Notes under the pieces: generated by a model
Told to the model about the DNA's origin: nothing
What the model saw: only the letters and a program-made list of their open reading frames with translations
The model's database searches: none
In this document: positions 47,235 through 57,838 of the stretch, piece after piece
Numbering within the stretch: position 1 is the stretch's first letter
Layout: every line of letters starts with the position of its first letter
NCBI RefSeq assembly: GCF_000281045.1
Contig: NW_008246074.1
Location: 636,689 to 700,688 of the forward strand
DNA from: Saprolegnia diclina VS20
Taxonomy: Eukaryota > Oomycota > Saprolegniomycetes > Saprolegniales > Saprolegniaceae
Direction: 5' to 3'
DNA: 64,000 nt
Position numbers and translations under genes: made by a program

Positions 47235-47560
47235 AAAATCTTGTCGTACGTGAGCATCGCCTTGTTAGCTCATTTGTCGATGATGCCGTTGATCTCTTCC
47301 CAAAGCTTGTCTTCGGGCACGTTCAGCAGGCTGTAGTCGCCCCTACGGTCCCACGAGGTCTTCATCAGGAACTCGAAATACCCCATGGGAGCGAATGAGT
47401 CACGGACCGGAGCACACGTCGCTGCGTAGCACCGGTTGGTTCGTTGACACTTGCGCTGCATGGAGGTCTTGTACTCGAGGCGCGCCCGCTTCCACACGAC
47501 CACGTCACGGCGGGCGATACTCTTGAACTCCGGGCGCACAAGCTGCGAGAGCACGACGAC
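47087..47560 (-). pseudogene. Broken gene fragment with in-frame stop
   Basis: A minus-strand frame with clear coding character runs through LVRPEFKSIARRDVVVWKRA (about 47550-47490), SLLNVPEDKLWEEINGIIDK and then, in the same frame after a TGA at 47272-47270, ANKAMLTYDKIFTSLALDFD and DDIGARVSSFLVKAGQTIEE. The stop interrupts an otherwise continuous frame and the frame ends at the inverted repeat, where it reads into antisense copy. No family is recognised. I read this as a truncated, inactivated gene; an alternative is a live gene with an intron hiding the stop. Confidence 0.55.
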
Positions 47561-47970
47561 GCCGCTTGTCCTGGAGCCGCCATCGTGTTGCGACCCGAGA
47601 TCGTCTTTGTGAGCGCGTAGTGGTTCGCTGACGTCAACTTTGTGACAGACAACACCAGACAAAGGGAGGCCGTACTCCCAAACACCGACGTGTGTACTTG
47701 AATGCAAGTAGGAAACTAGAGCTAGCTGACTGCTGAAGCCCTGGCCACAGGCTCCTGTACAGTCCCATCGCAACGGTTTTTCGGTAGGACTACCAGTGAT
47801 AGATACAAACACCTCGCTTTGTCTCGACCTAGTGGTTTGAAAACCGTGTAGATATGAATATCCAGTGCTCAACCACTGTATGAGGCAGCAACTGCCACAG
47901 ACTGTAGTAGCTCTTCGCAGCGTGGAGACGGATTGGGAAGAAACGGGCCGTGATATCTGTCTGTCTCGTC

Positions 47971-48159
47971 ATGCCACCGATATCTTCGATCCACGCTGCA
48001 AAGCTCTACCGCATTTACGAAAAGGAGCTCGCCAAATACCTCGAGGCGCCCGCCAAGAAGAAGGACGACCAAGGAAACGAGATCAAGCCTTCGCCGGAAG
48101 ATGTCGCCAACGGCACGAAGGCTTGGTCCATCATCTTCAGCATGCTGATCAGTTCTTGA
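47971..48159 (+). pseudogene. Gene fragment, plus-strand arm of the second inverted repeat
   Basis: A 62-codon frame with good codon bias: KLYRIYEKELAKYLEAPAKK, then DDQGNEIKPSPEDVANGTKA and a short tail to TGA. Positions 48043-48146 are matched in inverted orientation at 48273-48378, where the same peptide pattern (KKDGQGNKIKPTPEDVAN) is read on the minus strand. It looks like the N-terminal part of a protein whose continuation is on the other strand. No family recognised. Confidence 0.45.
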
Positions 48160-48378
48160 GTGAGGGCGATGATGTTGGTCGACGTGGTTGCCTCAGCGCT
48201 TCGTTCAGCGCCTTGGTGACCTCGTACGTCGCCGTCTTGCTGTTCGCGTACAGCCGATGCACCGGACGTAGCAGCATGATGAAGATGATGGACCGAGCCT
48301 TTATTTAGTTGGCGACATCTTCCGGCGTAGGCTTGATCTTGTTTCCTTGGCCGTCCTTCTTCTCGGCGGGCGCCTCAT
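48043..48378. repeat. Diverged inverted repeat, arms of about 104 nt
   Basis: Arm 48043-48146 and the reverse complement of 48273-48378 agree at roughly nine positions in ten over about 104 nt. Most differences cluster where one arm reads GGCACG and the other TAAATA. The spacer is about 126 nt. Confidence 0.85.
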
Positions 48379-48460
48379 CAACACCGCTTTCCGCCTCTAA
48401 TGCCAGTACGCACGGAATCGTGGCGGTACCGACGCCCATTTGAGGCAACAAGCAGTGTTG
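48160..48460 (-). pseudogene. Gene fragment, minus-strand arm of the second inverted repeat
   Basis: Reading down from about 48400, the minus strand encodes KKDGQGNKIKPTPEDVAN then TAA at about 48307-48305. Sequence beyond the stop keeps coding character (RPVHRLYANSKTATYEVTKA, then LNEALRQ), which would follow naturally after the plus-strand copy's ending. The stop sits at the GGCACG/TAAATA difference between the arms. I infer a decayed inverted duplicate of one ancestral gene. Confidence 0.45.
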
Positions 48461-48673
48461 CGAGGCGCTTTACGAGCCATAACGACTACGGTAGAGATGT
48501 GCTCAATAAGGTGCGCCGTCGACCGAGTGCATATGTCAGCAGTGTTTTCGTGCCACGTAAGGACACAGTGCTCGAAGTCCTCGACCAGCGATAGTCGGGG
48601 TAAATGGAGGTCACATCGACACCATACAAACGGTCAAGTGTCGGTTTCGACCTTAAAAAAAGGCAGCAGTGCC

Positions 48674-51462
48674 ATGGACACCGTGGACTTGGCCGCGCTC
48701 CGCGAACAGATCGCCGCGTCCAAGCAGCCGCGTCGCAACCAAGATGAGGACGAGAGCAACAACAACAACGAAAATTGCAACCGGAGCCACGACGAGCGGC
48801 GCCCGTTTTCGCTTACGTCCGCAAGTGCACCGGAGAAAGCGTCCGCCGAGCCGCGCCGACGGCACCACGGCGACGCCTTGCCATGGCCCGAGATCACGTC
48901 AGACGCGGTCGCGACCGTCGCATCAACGCTTGCGAGCATGTACCAGAGCGTGCTCGAGAGCCACGAAGAGTTTGCCTTGTACCTCGAGACAGAACCGTTC
49001 GACATCGAGCTACCGGATACGTTGTTGCATTCGACCAGAGCGCACCACGAGAAGGTGCGCGAGTTTCTACAAGACGCAGTCGCACGCTGCAGATCCGATT
49101 TTGAGGCACAGATTACCGACGTCTGTGCGTCACTCCAAGAGGCGTTCGACACGCAGGCGTCTCATGTCGACCGCGAGGTCCGGCACCAGCGCGACCGGAC
49201 GACGTCGTCGCTCAAGCGCAGCCGCGTCGCGATCCAGAAGCAAGTCGATCACTTTACCAACCTCGAAGCGTGTTTGCGCCGGCACGAGATGCACCAGCTG
49301 CAAGCGCTTCACGACGAAAAGATGGCTCGCGCCCAGGCCGACTGGGACGAAAAGGAGAAACGGTACAACGCGTAGTAGCAGTGTATCCAGGGACGATGCA
49401 CCGTCGATATCTCCTAGGCACCGCGACATGCTTCTGCAGCAAAAGTGCGCGATCGGCGGCATCGAGCGCACCAACAAGATGCTCACGACGATGGTCGACG
49501 ACGCGCACGCCGAAGTCGAAAGACTCAAACACCTCATGCACAGCCTTGACGTCCGCAAGACGACGTCCAACGTCATCTCCGAGGTCTACGTGAACTCTCT
49601 GCGAGACTCGGCGCGCCGCGCCAACGAAGTTGCAGACGCGTACGTTGAACGTCGTCCATGGTATCACGATACAGAGGTTCTCGTAGCCTGCGCCTGGATC
49701 TCGAAAAAGTGCAGCGCGATGCAGACGCCGTCGCAGCAACCAACACGCACCTCCAGTCGCTCGTGGCCGACCGCGACACAGAGCTTCAGAAAGTCCGCGC
49801 GCTCCTGACCGAGTCGAGCCAAGAAATCATGACCTTACACAGTACGTTCAAGCTACCGAATGATAATTCCACCAATGGAGCCTAGACATCAACGAGGTGA
49901 CAGGCGACGATCTTCGGGAAGCCAAAGTCCGAATCCAGGATTTGTGCGTCGAGCTTGACGCGATCAAGGTACCACCTTCAATCGTCTTCCAAGCCCTCTC
50001 TCATGTACCGAGTGCGTAGGTCGATTTGGGCGCGCAGACGGAGCTGGTGACGGCAGGAGACGCCTACGTGGCGCAGCTCACGACGCGTGTGGCCCACCTC
50101 ATTGACCAAATGAACGCTCTACTGACCGAGCACGACAGCGCGCGGGCGACGTGGGCCACCGAGAAGGACGAGCTGACGCAAGAAGTAGCGAGTTTGCGAG
50201 CACAGTTGGCCGCCCTGCCTGGGCCCGACCCGACCGAAAAAGCCGTCCAAAGCATCTACAAGCCAGCGAGTAAACCATTGCAGCTGACCACCGTCGCAGC
50301 CGTGTCGCGCAGTGTGCAGCGACTCAAGTCCCCGCTCAAGAAGAGCCACCAGTACCGAGGCAAGCCCGAGTACGAGTCGGTGGCCCGCGTGCTCGAGCAA
50401 GAGAAATTTGACGTCCCTCCCGAGCGCGTCGAGCGGTGGGATTTGAATGTAAAAAATGGGTTTCAATCCTAGGGCTAGGGCGATCTTGCTCGAGGCGACG
50501 CTGCGGGAGGCGATCACGTGCCAGCTCACGTACGAGTTCAAGCGCGCGTTCTCGACGCAGCTCCAGAAACGACTGCAACTCGAGCGGTACATTTTGGACC
50601 AAAAAGTCGACGTTGTTTTCAACAAGTACCTCACCGACGAGCGCGCAGCACGTAAAAAGAGCGGCGGCCAACTCATTTGCCGGAAAAAATCCAAGAAAGC
50701 CCTTGTCGACGCCACAGTGCCCATCCGCCGCGTCAGAGACTTTATCAGCCAGAGCTACGAAGCCATGGGCGTCGCCGAGTGGAACGGCGAGGACATTGCG
50801 CAGCTCCAAGACGACATCAAGCAGCTCCAAGGGGTGATTGCAGACCTCCAAACGGACGCAACGCAGCATTTGGCGCGAATTCAAGCGCAGCAACTGAGCC
50901 TCGCCGAGGCCGACCTCTTCCAGAAGGAGCGCGACTTGCTCATCGTGGGCTTGACCGAGAAGCTCCGCGTATTGCGGGCCGAGGCCGACGCTCTCAAAGT
51001 GCAGCTCGCGCGCTTCGAGCTGCAGCCGTCGATGCCCCAACTCTTCAGCGACGCGGGCAAGAAGCTGCTCGATGTTCGAGGCCAGCTGCCCCACGTGGAC
51101 TCCCGGCCAACGTCATCAACGACCCCAAGCGCGAGGCCCATGTCAGCCGTGCCAACGCCCACCAAAGCCAAGATGCCGTCGGGAAAACGCCGGCCAATGA
51201 CATCGCGGAGCCACGGGGTTGGCGCGCCGCCCGAGCACGCGCGAAGTGTCTTGAAGCGCGACCTGCTCATGCCACGCGTGAGTTCAAATCTCACGTCGAC
51301 ACCCGAAGAGACGCCACAGAAAGCGGGAGGCACGTTTGTGGCCAGCCTCTGGGTCGGCGAGGCCGGGGTACGCTGCTAATACCGATCTTCTTTCATTGAT
51401 CGAACCGACGTGAACTTGTAGATGCAGCATATTCTGGACCGACGACGTCGTCGAAAAGCGTG
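48674..51462 (+). CDS. Long coiled-coil protein of unknown function
   Basis: Seven exons: 48674-49371, 49418-49639, 49687-49841, 49886-49968, 50020-50435, 50479-51367, 51421-51462; 834 residues. The N-terminus is acidic/Asn-rich and disordered; coiled coils run from about residue 90 to 330 (RHEMHQLQALHDEKMARAQA), again in the middle (LTTRVAHLIDQMNALLTEHD) and at about 600-700 (IAQLQDDIKQLQGVIADLQT). The C-terminal 120 residues are basic, Pro/Ser-rich and low complexity. No enzymatic domain is seen; a cytoskeletal or flagellar role is possible. Two junctions are uncertain: the acceptor at 50478 (an alternative is 50472), and the last intron 51368-51420; without it the protein stops at 51379. 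Confidence 0.75.
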
Positions 51463-51843
51463 ACCAAGTTATGTGCTCAAATGCCGAGCCTACTTTGAAA
51501 GCCAGGCGCGATTCGCGTAGTATAAAGTTGGGTGGCGCGAGATAACATTTTCATTATGTATCATCCAACCAAATGCCACAAGAAGGTTGGGAGCGGCGGA
51601 CCGTCACAATTACTGCAATAGTATCCAAGAAACAAGAGCGCAACAGCTATTATTTGGTTGACCTTGCAGCCCTGACCCCGCTATTTGACGACGATTCTAT
51701 TATGGTCGACTGGTATAATGTAATGCTTCGACTTAATGCCCCATGTCTGACTGAACACTCTTCGCTTCAAGATGCTGAAGCGGCACATGGAGAGTTGGCG
51801 TACGAAGAGGCTTAGTGTCGTTGCTGCGACGCCGTCACAAGCT
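51463..51843. other. Intergenic, one doubtful ORF
   Basis: An AT-richer gap between convergent genes. A plus-strand frame of 80 codons (51573-51815) follows a TATAAA at 51521, but its codon use differs from the neighbours and no family is recognised. I do not call it as a gene. Confidence 0.5.
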
Positions 51844-54294
51844 CTATGCCACCAAACGACGTGACGCACGGTCGTTCATGTGCGACGTACCGTGTAAAAA
51901 GTGCAGCAGAGATGGATTGGTGACGATGTGAAGGGGCGTCTTGCCTTTGAAGTTGCGTAGCTGCAGCGAGTAGAGGTCAGCATCAGCGTGCAAGAGCACC
52001 TTGACAACAGTCGAGAAGCCACCGCGACACGCGAGATGCAGCGGCAAGTCCCCACTGGCGTCCTGTATCGTCCAGTCGGCACCCGCACTCAAGAGCAGCT
52101 TGACCATGTTGGCGTTGCCAGCGCTCGCGGCTTCATGCAACGGCGTCAACCGAGAGACGCTGTTGTCAACCAAGTTGACGTTGGCGCCCAGCGAGATGAG
52201 CATTTTTGCTTTTGGGAGATACCCGCGCGCCGCCGCCAAATGCAGCAAGGTGTCGCCCGCGCCGTTGCGGTCCGAGACGACGCGCTGCTGAATCTCAGCA
52301 GGGGATATGGTCGGTGGTAGATGCAGCTGTCGCCAGTGCTTGGCCCACTTTGCACTGGGATGGTCGGCTTGTAGGGTTTCGTACTTGACTCGGCGGGCCG
52401 CGTTGGCCTCGGCTTCGTAACGCCCAGGCTCGTTGAAGAGGTCTTGAAGGTGCTTCTTGACATCGTAGCCAACAATTTGGCGACCCATGACGTCGAACGT
52501 CGAGTATGGCGCCGATTGCAGCTGCAGCGCGACAGCGCGCTTCTTGGCCTCGCGGGCGTCATGTTCTTCTTGGAGAAGGTGCATTTTGAGCTCCTTGTGC
52601 TGCGCAATGGCTTCGATGCAGTGGTAATACTGGTTGGATGCCCGGTTGTAAATCGTCTGCCACGACGCCAGTTGCGCCCGGGACGCAATGCGAGACTCGC
52701 TTTGACGCACGAGGGGGCGCGGGGGCTCGGTGCGCGGTGTCGTCACTACCGAAGCTGGCGCTAATGTCGTCTCGACTGTTTCTGCTGACGTCGGTGCCAT
52801 GGGTGCTGGCACTTGTGTCGGTGGTGAGGGAGCTGGTTCTGGTGTCGGTGGCAAGGAAGCTGGTTCTAGAATCGGCGCCACTGGTGCAGGTGAGTCGTGA
52901 GCGAGACCAGATGCTGTCACCACAGCACGCGCGGATATCGGTATCGGCGTAGTATCTGTTCGAGGACTGGCCTGTCTCGGAGAAGGACTTGCAGAAGGCA
53001 TACTGCGAGAAGACATCGACGGTTCCGGCGCGACTTCAGCAGCAACAAAAGCTGCCACGGGCTCTACCGACGCGGTGGCGTCTGGTACTGGCGAAGCGGT
53101 GTCGCTGGGAACGGACTGTGTTGCCAGGCTGCCATCACTCGGCGGTACGACGGGTAAATCCTCTTGAGGGAGCGCAGTCATTGTAAGTGGCGCCACGATG
53201 CCTTCTTCGCTCTCAGGATCTAGCCGACTTGATTTTGGAGGGTTCAAAGGCACCGCCGAAGCGTCCGTTGCATCAGGCAGCACGTCTTCGTCATTCTCTA
53301 ACGCGCGGTCTTCCTCCATAGTATCGATACGAGCCGACCCGACGACTTCCGCGTTCGGTGTCGCTGGCAGCGGGTCGTTCACCGCGACTCGTGTTGCTTC
53401 CAAAAAGGCATCAGCGACGTGTTCGCTCTTTGCCGCAGGCTCTGCGCCTTGGCTGCTTCGATGGCTTGGAAGCGGCGTCGTCGAGAAGGCGTCGTAGCGG
53501 CTCTGGCTGCTTCGGTGGCTAAGCAACGCTACGTCATCCGCCTGATGCGCGCTCTCGGTCGTTGAGGGCTCTTTGCGCACCGAGCGGGCGCTTGTGTTGC
53601 TCCGTGAAGAGAGTGGTTTGGTCTCGGCCGTTGGCCGCGCAGCATCCAAGAGCCGGCTTTGCTCGAGAATGTCGTCGTTCTGCTGCATCTCGTCGTCACT
53701 GTGTTCATTCGCTTCAAAGACCGCCGTCGCCTCAAGCGCCTCAAAGTTGAAGGACCCAGTCTTCGCGAGCCCTCGACTTTTCGGCGATGTCGATGACGCC
53801 ATGTCCGAGTCGAGATTCGCAAAGAAGGACGGCGACGCGCTCATGATGTGCAGCATGCTCGCGGGCGGTGGTCCGATCTTGTAGATGCTCTTGGGACGAT
53901 TTAGCAGAGCTTGGAGCTTGGCATCTTGATCCGGCGGCAGAGCGAGCGACGCGACCACGTCGGGCGTCAACACTGCGTGCACTTGCGGGTCCATCGCCGA
54001 CTGCGGGTGCGACGTCGAGAGGGCGAGCGTGTACTGATTGACGTACGTTGCCGCGTCAGTGTCGGCGGTTGCGGGGCGAATCGAAACCCACTCCGGCTCG
54101 GTTGGGAGCTCCCACCGGCTCTCGTTCGTGCGCTTGTTGACATAGTACGTGTGGCCCGAGCCATAGACGTCGACAATTTCTTCCCACTCGCTCGTGTTCG
54201 CCGGCGCCTCCCACGACACCTCGCCCGTCGTCGCGTGGACGTACACCGCCTTGCCGTCGTCATCGACGACGATGTTCCACTCGGCCGACGCCAT
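51844..54294 (-). CDS. WW-domain and ankyrin-repeat protein
   Basis: Single exon, 816 residues. Two WW domains open the protein: first with W6 and W28 (AVYVHATTGEVSWEAP), second with W37 and W62 (HTYYVNKRTNESRWELP); both keep the Trp pair and the aromatic Y/Y core expected for binding proline-rich ligands. Residues 100-540 are long, Ser/Pro/Ala-rich and probably disordered. A helical segment (QTIYNRASNQYYHCIEAIAQ) leads to three to four ankyrin repeats at about 690-800 (GDTLLHLAAARGYLPKAKML, TPLHEAASAGNANMVKLLLS, DLPLHLACRGGFSTVVKVLL). It is probably an adaptor. It converges on the coiled-coil gene. Confidence 0.87.
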   Translation of the reverse strand: MASAEWNIVVDDDGKAVYVHATTGEVSWEAPANTSEWEEIVDVYGSGHTYYVNKRTNESRWELPTEPEWVSIRPATADTDAATYVNQYTLALSTSHPQSAMDPQVHAVLTPDVVASLALPPDQDAKLQALLNRPKSIYKIGPPPASMLHIMSASPSFFANLDSDMASSTSPKSRGLAKTGSFNFEALEATAVFEANEHSDDEMQQNDDILEQSRLLDAARPTAETKPLSSRSNTSARSVRKEPSTTESAHQADDVALLSHRSSQSRYDAFSTTPLPSHRSSQGAEPAAKSEHVADAFLEATRVAVNDPLPATPNAEVVGSARIDTMEEDRALENDEDVLPDATDASAVPLNPPKSSRLDPESEEGIVAPLTMTALPQEDLPVVPPSDGSLATQSVPSDTASPVPDATASVEPVAAFVAAEVAPEPSMSSRSMPSASPSPRQASPRTDTTPIPISARAVVTASGLAHDSPAPVAPILEPASLPPTPEPAPSPPTQVPAPMAPTSAETVETTLAPASVVTTPRTEPPRPLVRQSESRIASRAQLASWQTIYNRASNQYYHCIEAIAQHKELKMHLLQEEHDAREAKKRAVALQLQSAPYSTFDVMGRQIVGYDVKKHLQDLFNEPGRYEAEANAARRVKYETLQADHPSAKWAKHWRQLHLPPTISPAEIQQRVVSDRNGAGDTLLHLAAARGYLPKAKMLISLGANVNLVDNSVSRLTPLHEAASAGNANMVKLLLSAGADWTIQDASGDLPLHLACRGGFSTVVKVLLHADADLYSLQLRNFKGKTPLHIVTNPSLLHFLHGTSHMNDRASRRLVA

Positions 54295-54767
54295 AGAGTA
54301 GTTGACGTTACGCGGCCAACCGACACTTGTCGATTGGGATGATCAACCAAATGCAGAACTGCGCAGTGTCATCGTGGAAATGCGAGGACACTTGGAGGCT
54401 TTATAGCTATGCACAGCGTCTTTATAGCAACATGCAGTGGGTTTACAGCCCTAGTTTAGTGTTGAAGCGGTCGACCTTGTGTCATCCTGGATGAGCCACC
54501 AACCGCTCAATGGTGTTTGTGGAAGATATATTTACCTAGATCGCTGCGCCACCGAGCGGCAGTACGCAGGTACACGCCGAGTGTCCTCCTCTTTGTCGAC
54601 ATGTCAGAGCGCACACCACTGTTGTACAATCTTGTCGATGCTAACGGCTGCATCGAATTTATCTAACGTTAACTAAGCTGCTGGGAATCTTGGCGGTACG
54701 GTATGGTGGCTTCTGATTGGCTAAAAAGTTGCCGGGTTTCGTTCGCGGCCAACACAGTTGTTGCGAG
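54295..54767. other. Divergent intergenic region
   Basis: A 473-nt gap between the WW-ankyrin gene (-) and the next plus-strand gene. AT-rich at about 54640-54680. No credible ORF or RNA gene. Confidence 0.6.
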
Positions 54768-55777
54768 ATGTCCAGCAGCGCGAGTGACGAGCGCCGACGA
54801 AGCAGTCTCGGTGGCTCGACGCCGAGCCCGGGCGCCCGCTTCCTGAGCCCACTCAAGCGCAAGCATTCGCTTGATAGCGGCCTCGGGTGCCAACGCCGCC
54901 AGCGCAGCCGCCTCGTGCCTGCCAAGGGCAGCACCGCGAGCGAGGCCAGCCCCGTCCTGCGCCGAAGGAAGAGCACGAGCTTCGTTGGCGACGTGACGCT
55001 GACGCATATTCCGGCTTCGACGCCACTTCGACAAGGCAAAAGCACCGTCGATGACACCGATTCGACCCGGATCAAGTCGGGTACTGCAACCAAGCGCATT
55101 ATGGCCTATAAAGTTGACGCGCCGCCTTGCCTAGCCCCTGCAGACGATCCGCGCAATGCGACGCACGCCAGCACAGCAACCTCGCTTGGACGACCCCCGC
55201 GGGTACCGTGTGAAGAAGTCGATACAGTGAGCGCATGCGGCGCATCCCAAGATGAACCCGTGGACCTCTCGATGCTGCCGAGCGACAGCGACAGCTCGGA
55301 CGAGGGAATGTCGCCGCCAGGTCCAAAGCACGAGCTTGTACCGTCAAGCCCCACGACGAGCGCGTCCGACACTGCGTGGCTATCCGAACACGCTCCAACG
55401 TCGTTGAACATGCTGCGGCACGACGACGTGGCCAAGCTCATATCGCTCCTCACCTCGGGCACGGACATCGCTTTGATGGTGGACTTCCTCCACGTCCTTA
55501 TCAAGGTAGATTCGATATGCGTTCTTCCATCGATCATCCGCATCTCCATCTAGAAAACGCTGGCGCTGTCGGATCGCTATGCGCTGGACGTGTACCGGGA
55601 GCACCACGAGTCCATCGTCCGTCTCCGGTACGCCGCCTCGGTATGTACCTCACTTTCTCAGCCCATTCGAGTAGACACATGGAAGGCTACGAGCGACTTC
55701 GCGCGGCCATACACGCGCTCTTGGTCGAGATGCACCGGCAGTGGGCCATCCTCACAGATACCACCTGCAGTGTCTAA
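54768..55777 (+). CDS. Unknown protein, disordered with helical C-terminal domain
   Basis: Three exons, 54768-55505, 55554-55627 and 55675-55777; 304 residues. The first 220 residues are Ser/Arg/Pro-rich with several SP and RRxS-type sites (FLSPLKRKHS, RRRKSTSF), suggesting phosphoregulation. The last 85 residues are helical: DDVAKLISLLTSGTDIALMV, DFLHVLIKKTLALSDRYALD, YERLRAAIHALLVEMHRQWA. This arrangement of helices loosely recalls the con80 domain of katanin p80, but no WD40 part is present and the similarity is weak. The second intron (55628-55674) uses donor GTACGC inside the codon for Arg; it is required to reach the final helix in frame. Confidence 0.68.
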
Positions 55778-55958
55778 GCCGCCGCGCCGTCTCCATTCGT
55801 TTATCTATATCTATTGGTCCGTCTATTACATGCAACTACGTCTTCACGTGTACGTTGACCGTCGAGCTTGCATTGCCCGCCTAGATCTTAGCGATTGCGC
55901 GGGCTGCCACGAAGTTCGAAGTTGACATCGCAGTATCTTGGCGACGGTTCGTACTTCG

Positions 55959-57823
55959 ATGGAGTCGTTGCGGACGTCCAAGAGCATCGCGCAGAGCGAG
56001 CTGCAGCAGCTCAAGGAGACGCTTCGGCGGCTGAGCGCGGCCGACGACCCGACGACGAACCTCAAGCTGAGCTCGCTTGTGACACCGGCAACGCTCACGC
56101 CGACGACGCCCAAGGCTACGCTACGCCATGCGCCAACGACGCCGACAGGCGCGTCCAACAGCAAGGCCGTGCTCTCGGCGCTCAAGGCGCTCCAAGACAA
56201 GATTCGCCGCGTCGAGGACGAGCGCGCGACCTTGGAGGACGAGTGCGCGAATCTCCGCGCACAGCTACGGCTCAACGAAGGCCAACACGTGGCAGCAGCC
56301 AAGAAGACCGCGTACGAGCTCGAGCAGGTCAAGGACGCTGCGCGCGCTGCGTACGAAGCTTTGCGGTACGCTTTGCCAATTGCGACTGCATGGTGCGGAT
56401 TGCTGTCTTAGCGCGGAGCGGGACGCGCTGCAGTCCGACGTCATACAGGCGCAGCACGACCACGCGATCACAAAGAACGAGCTCGAGCACGTGCAAGACA
56501 TGCTGGCGTCGTACAAGGAGAAGCACGAGGCGCTGATGGTGCGTCTTGCTTTCTCCTAGCCGGGGATCCTCCATGTTATGCGTAGGAGCAAAACGCGATG
56601 CAAGATGCGCACGTACTACGCCTACAAACCGAAGTCGCCGAGATGTCATCGACGTCCAAGACCCGCGTCCACGAGCTCCAAGAGACGCTCATGGAAGCCA
56701 CGCGCAGCAACAAGGAGGCCATGCGTCAGATTGCGATCCTCGAGGACCACGTCCAGCGTACAACAACGCACAATACGACCTTAGAAGGTCGCGCCCAGGA
56801 GGCCGAGGTACGCCCGCGCGAATCTTTCCGGCGCATCGTACCCATGCTAGCGCACGATCGCCCAAGTCTCGCAGCTCAACGAAAAGCTCGTCGTACGCAT
56901 GTGGGAAGCGCAAGCCAAGGCCAAGGTCAAGCCCAAAGCCCCTAAACCGCCCCCGCCACCGGCTGTGAACCGGTCGACGGCGGCAAGTCGAGCATCGGCC
57001 GTGGCCGCGAGTTACCGGGGGATGTGCGCAGGCACTGTTAATGGCACCAAAGGCGCATCAGCAGTCACTGGCGGTCGTCTGCCAGCGCCGACAACAGCGC
57101 GAACACCGCCACCGCCCCGGAAAAAGAGTGTGAAAAAGCTCAAGTCGACCAAAGCCAAGACCAATTTAGAGCGCTTGGAAGAAGCCAACATGGCCAAGGT
57201 GCCATTTCTTCTGGGCACGGCGACGACTCCGTCGTTCTCGGTCATTGGAACAGCACAAGAGGCGCTCCGGGCGTCCGAACTCTACTCGGCCGTCGCGCCC
57301 GACGTCCACCGGCAACCAAGTCTCGACGCTGTCTCGCCACCGCCCCCGCCTGCCGCCACCGACCGTGCAAAGGGCCCTCCCACTTACAAGACGGGTGCAC
57401 CCACGGAGCTTGAGATTGACGAGCCACCCGTGAGCAAAGTGGCGTTTTTGAACTCCATGTCCAAGGCCATTGCCAGCGTCCAGGATGAATTCACGCAACT
57501 GAACGAGCGCTACCAAGCCATCATGGGCAGCCTCGACAAGTCTCCGGACGCGACCAAGCGCATGGAAGAAACCATCGATGCGCTCGAAGCCAAAGGCGAG
57601 CAGCTCGCGCTTCTGCGGCAGCTCCACGCGCAGGTGCACTATGAACCCTTATCTTATGCTGAGATCGTGCGATGTGCAGGCCGCCAAGAATGCACTGTCA
57701 AGTACAACACGGCGTGTGGTACATAGCCCGGATGCCGCCAGGAAGAAGACGAAAGCGCTCCGCGTGCTTCACGAGTATCGGGAGCTGGACCGCCACATGA
57801 AGGAGCGCACGGCCGACGGCTAG
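55959..57823 (+). CDS. Coiled-coil protein of unknown function
   Basis: Five exons, 55959-56365, 56412-56538, 56586-56807, 56851-57633 and 57680-57823; 560 residues. Residues 1-80 are Ser/Thr/Pro-rich. A coiled coil extends from about 70 to 270 (LSALKALQDKIRRVEDERAT, LEHVQDMLASYKEKHEALM, VSQLNEKLVVRMWEAQAK). A basic, Pro-rich linker follows (KAPKPPPPP, KKSVKKLKSTKAK), then a second helical region at 440-520 (FLNSMSKAIASVQDEFTQLN, RMEETIDALEAKGEQLALLR) and a basic C-terminus. No known domain. Alternative splice acceptors near 56850 were rejected because only TAG at 56848-56850 keeps the heptad frame. It may be cytoskeletal. Confidence 0.75.
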
Positions 57824-57838
57824 TAGAGTAGATTTACA

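Noticed and set aside
51573..51815. 80-codon plus-strand frame after a TATAAA
   Set aside because: AT-rich codon use unlike neighbours and no family; kept only as a note in the intergenic entry.
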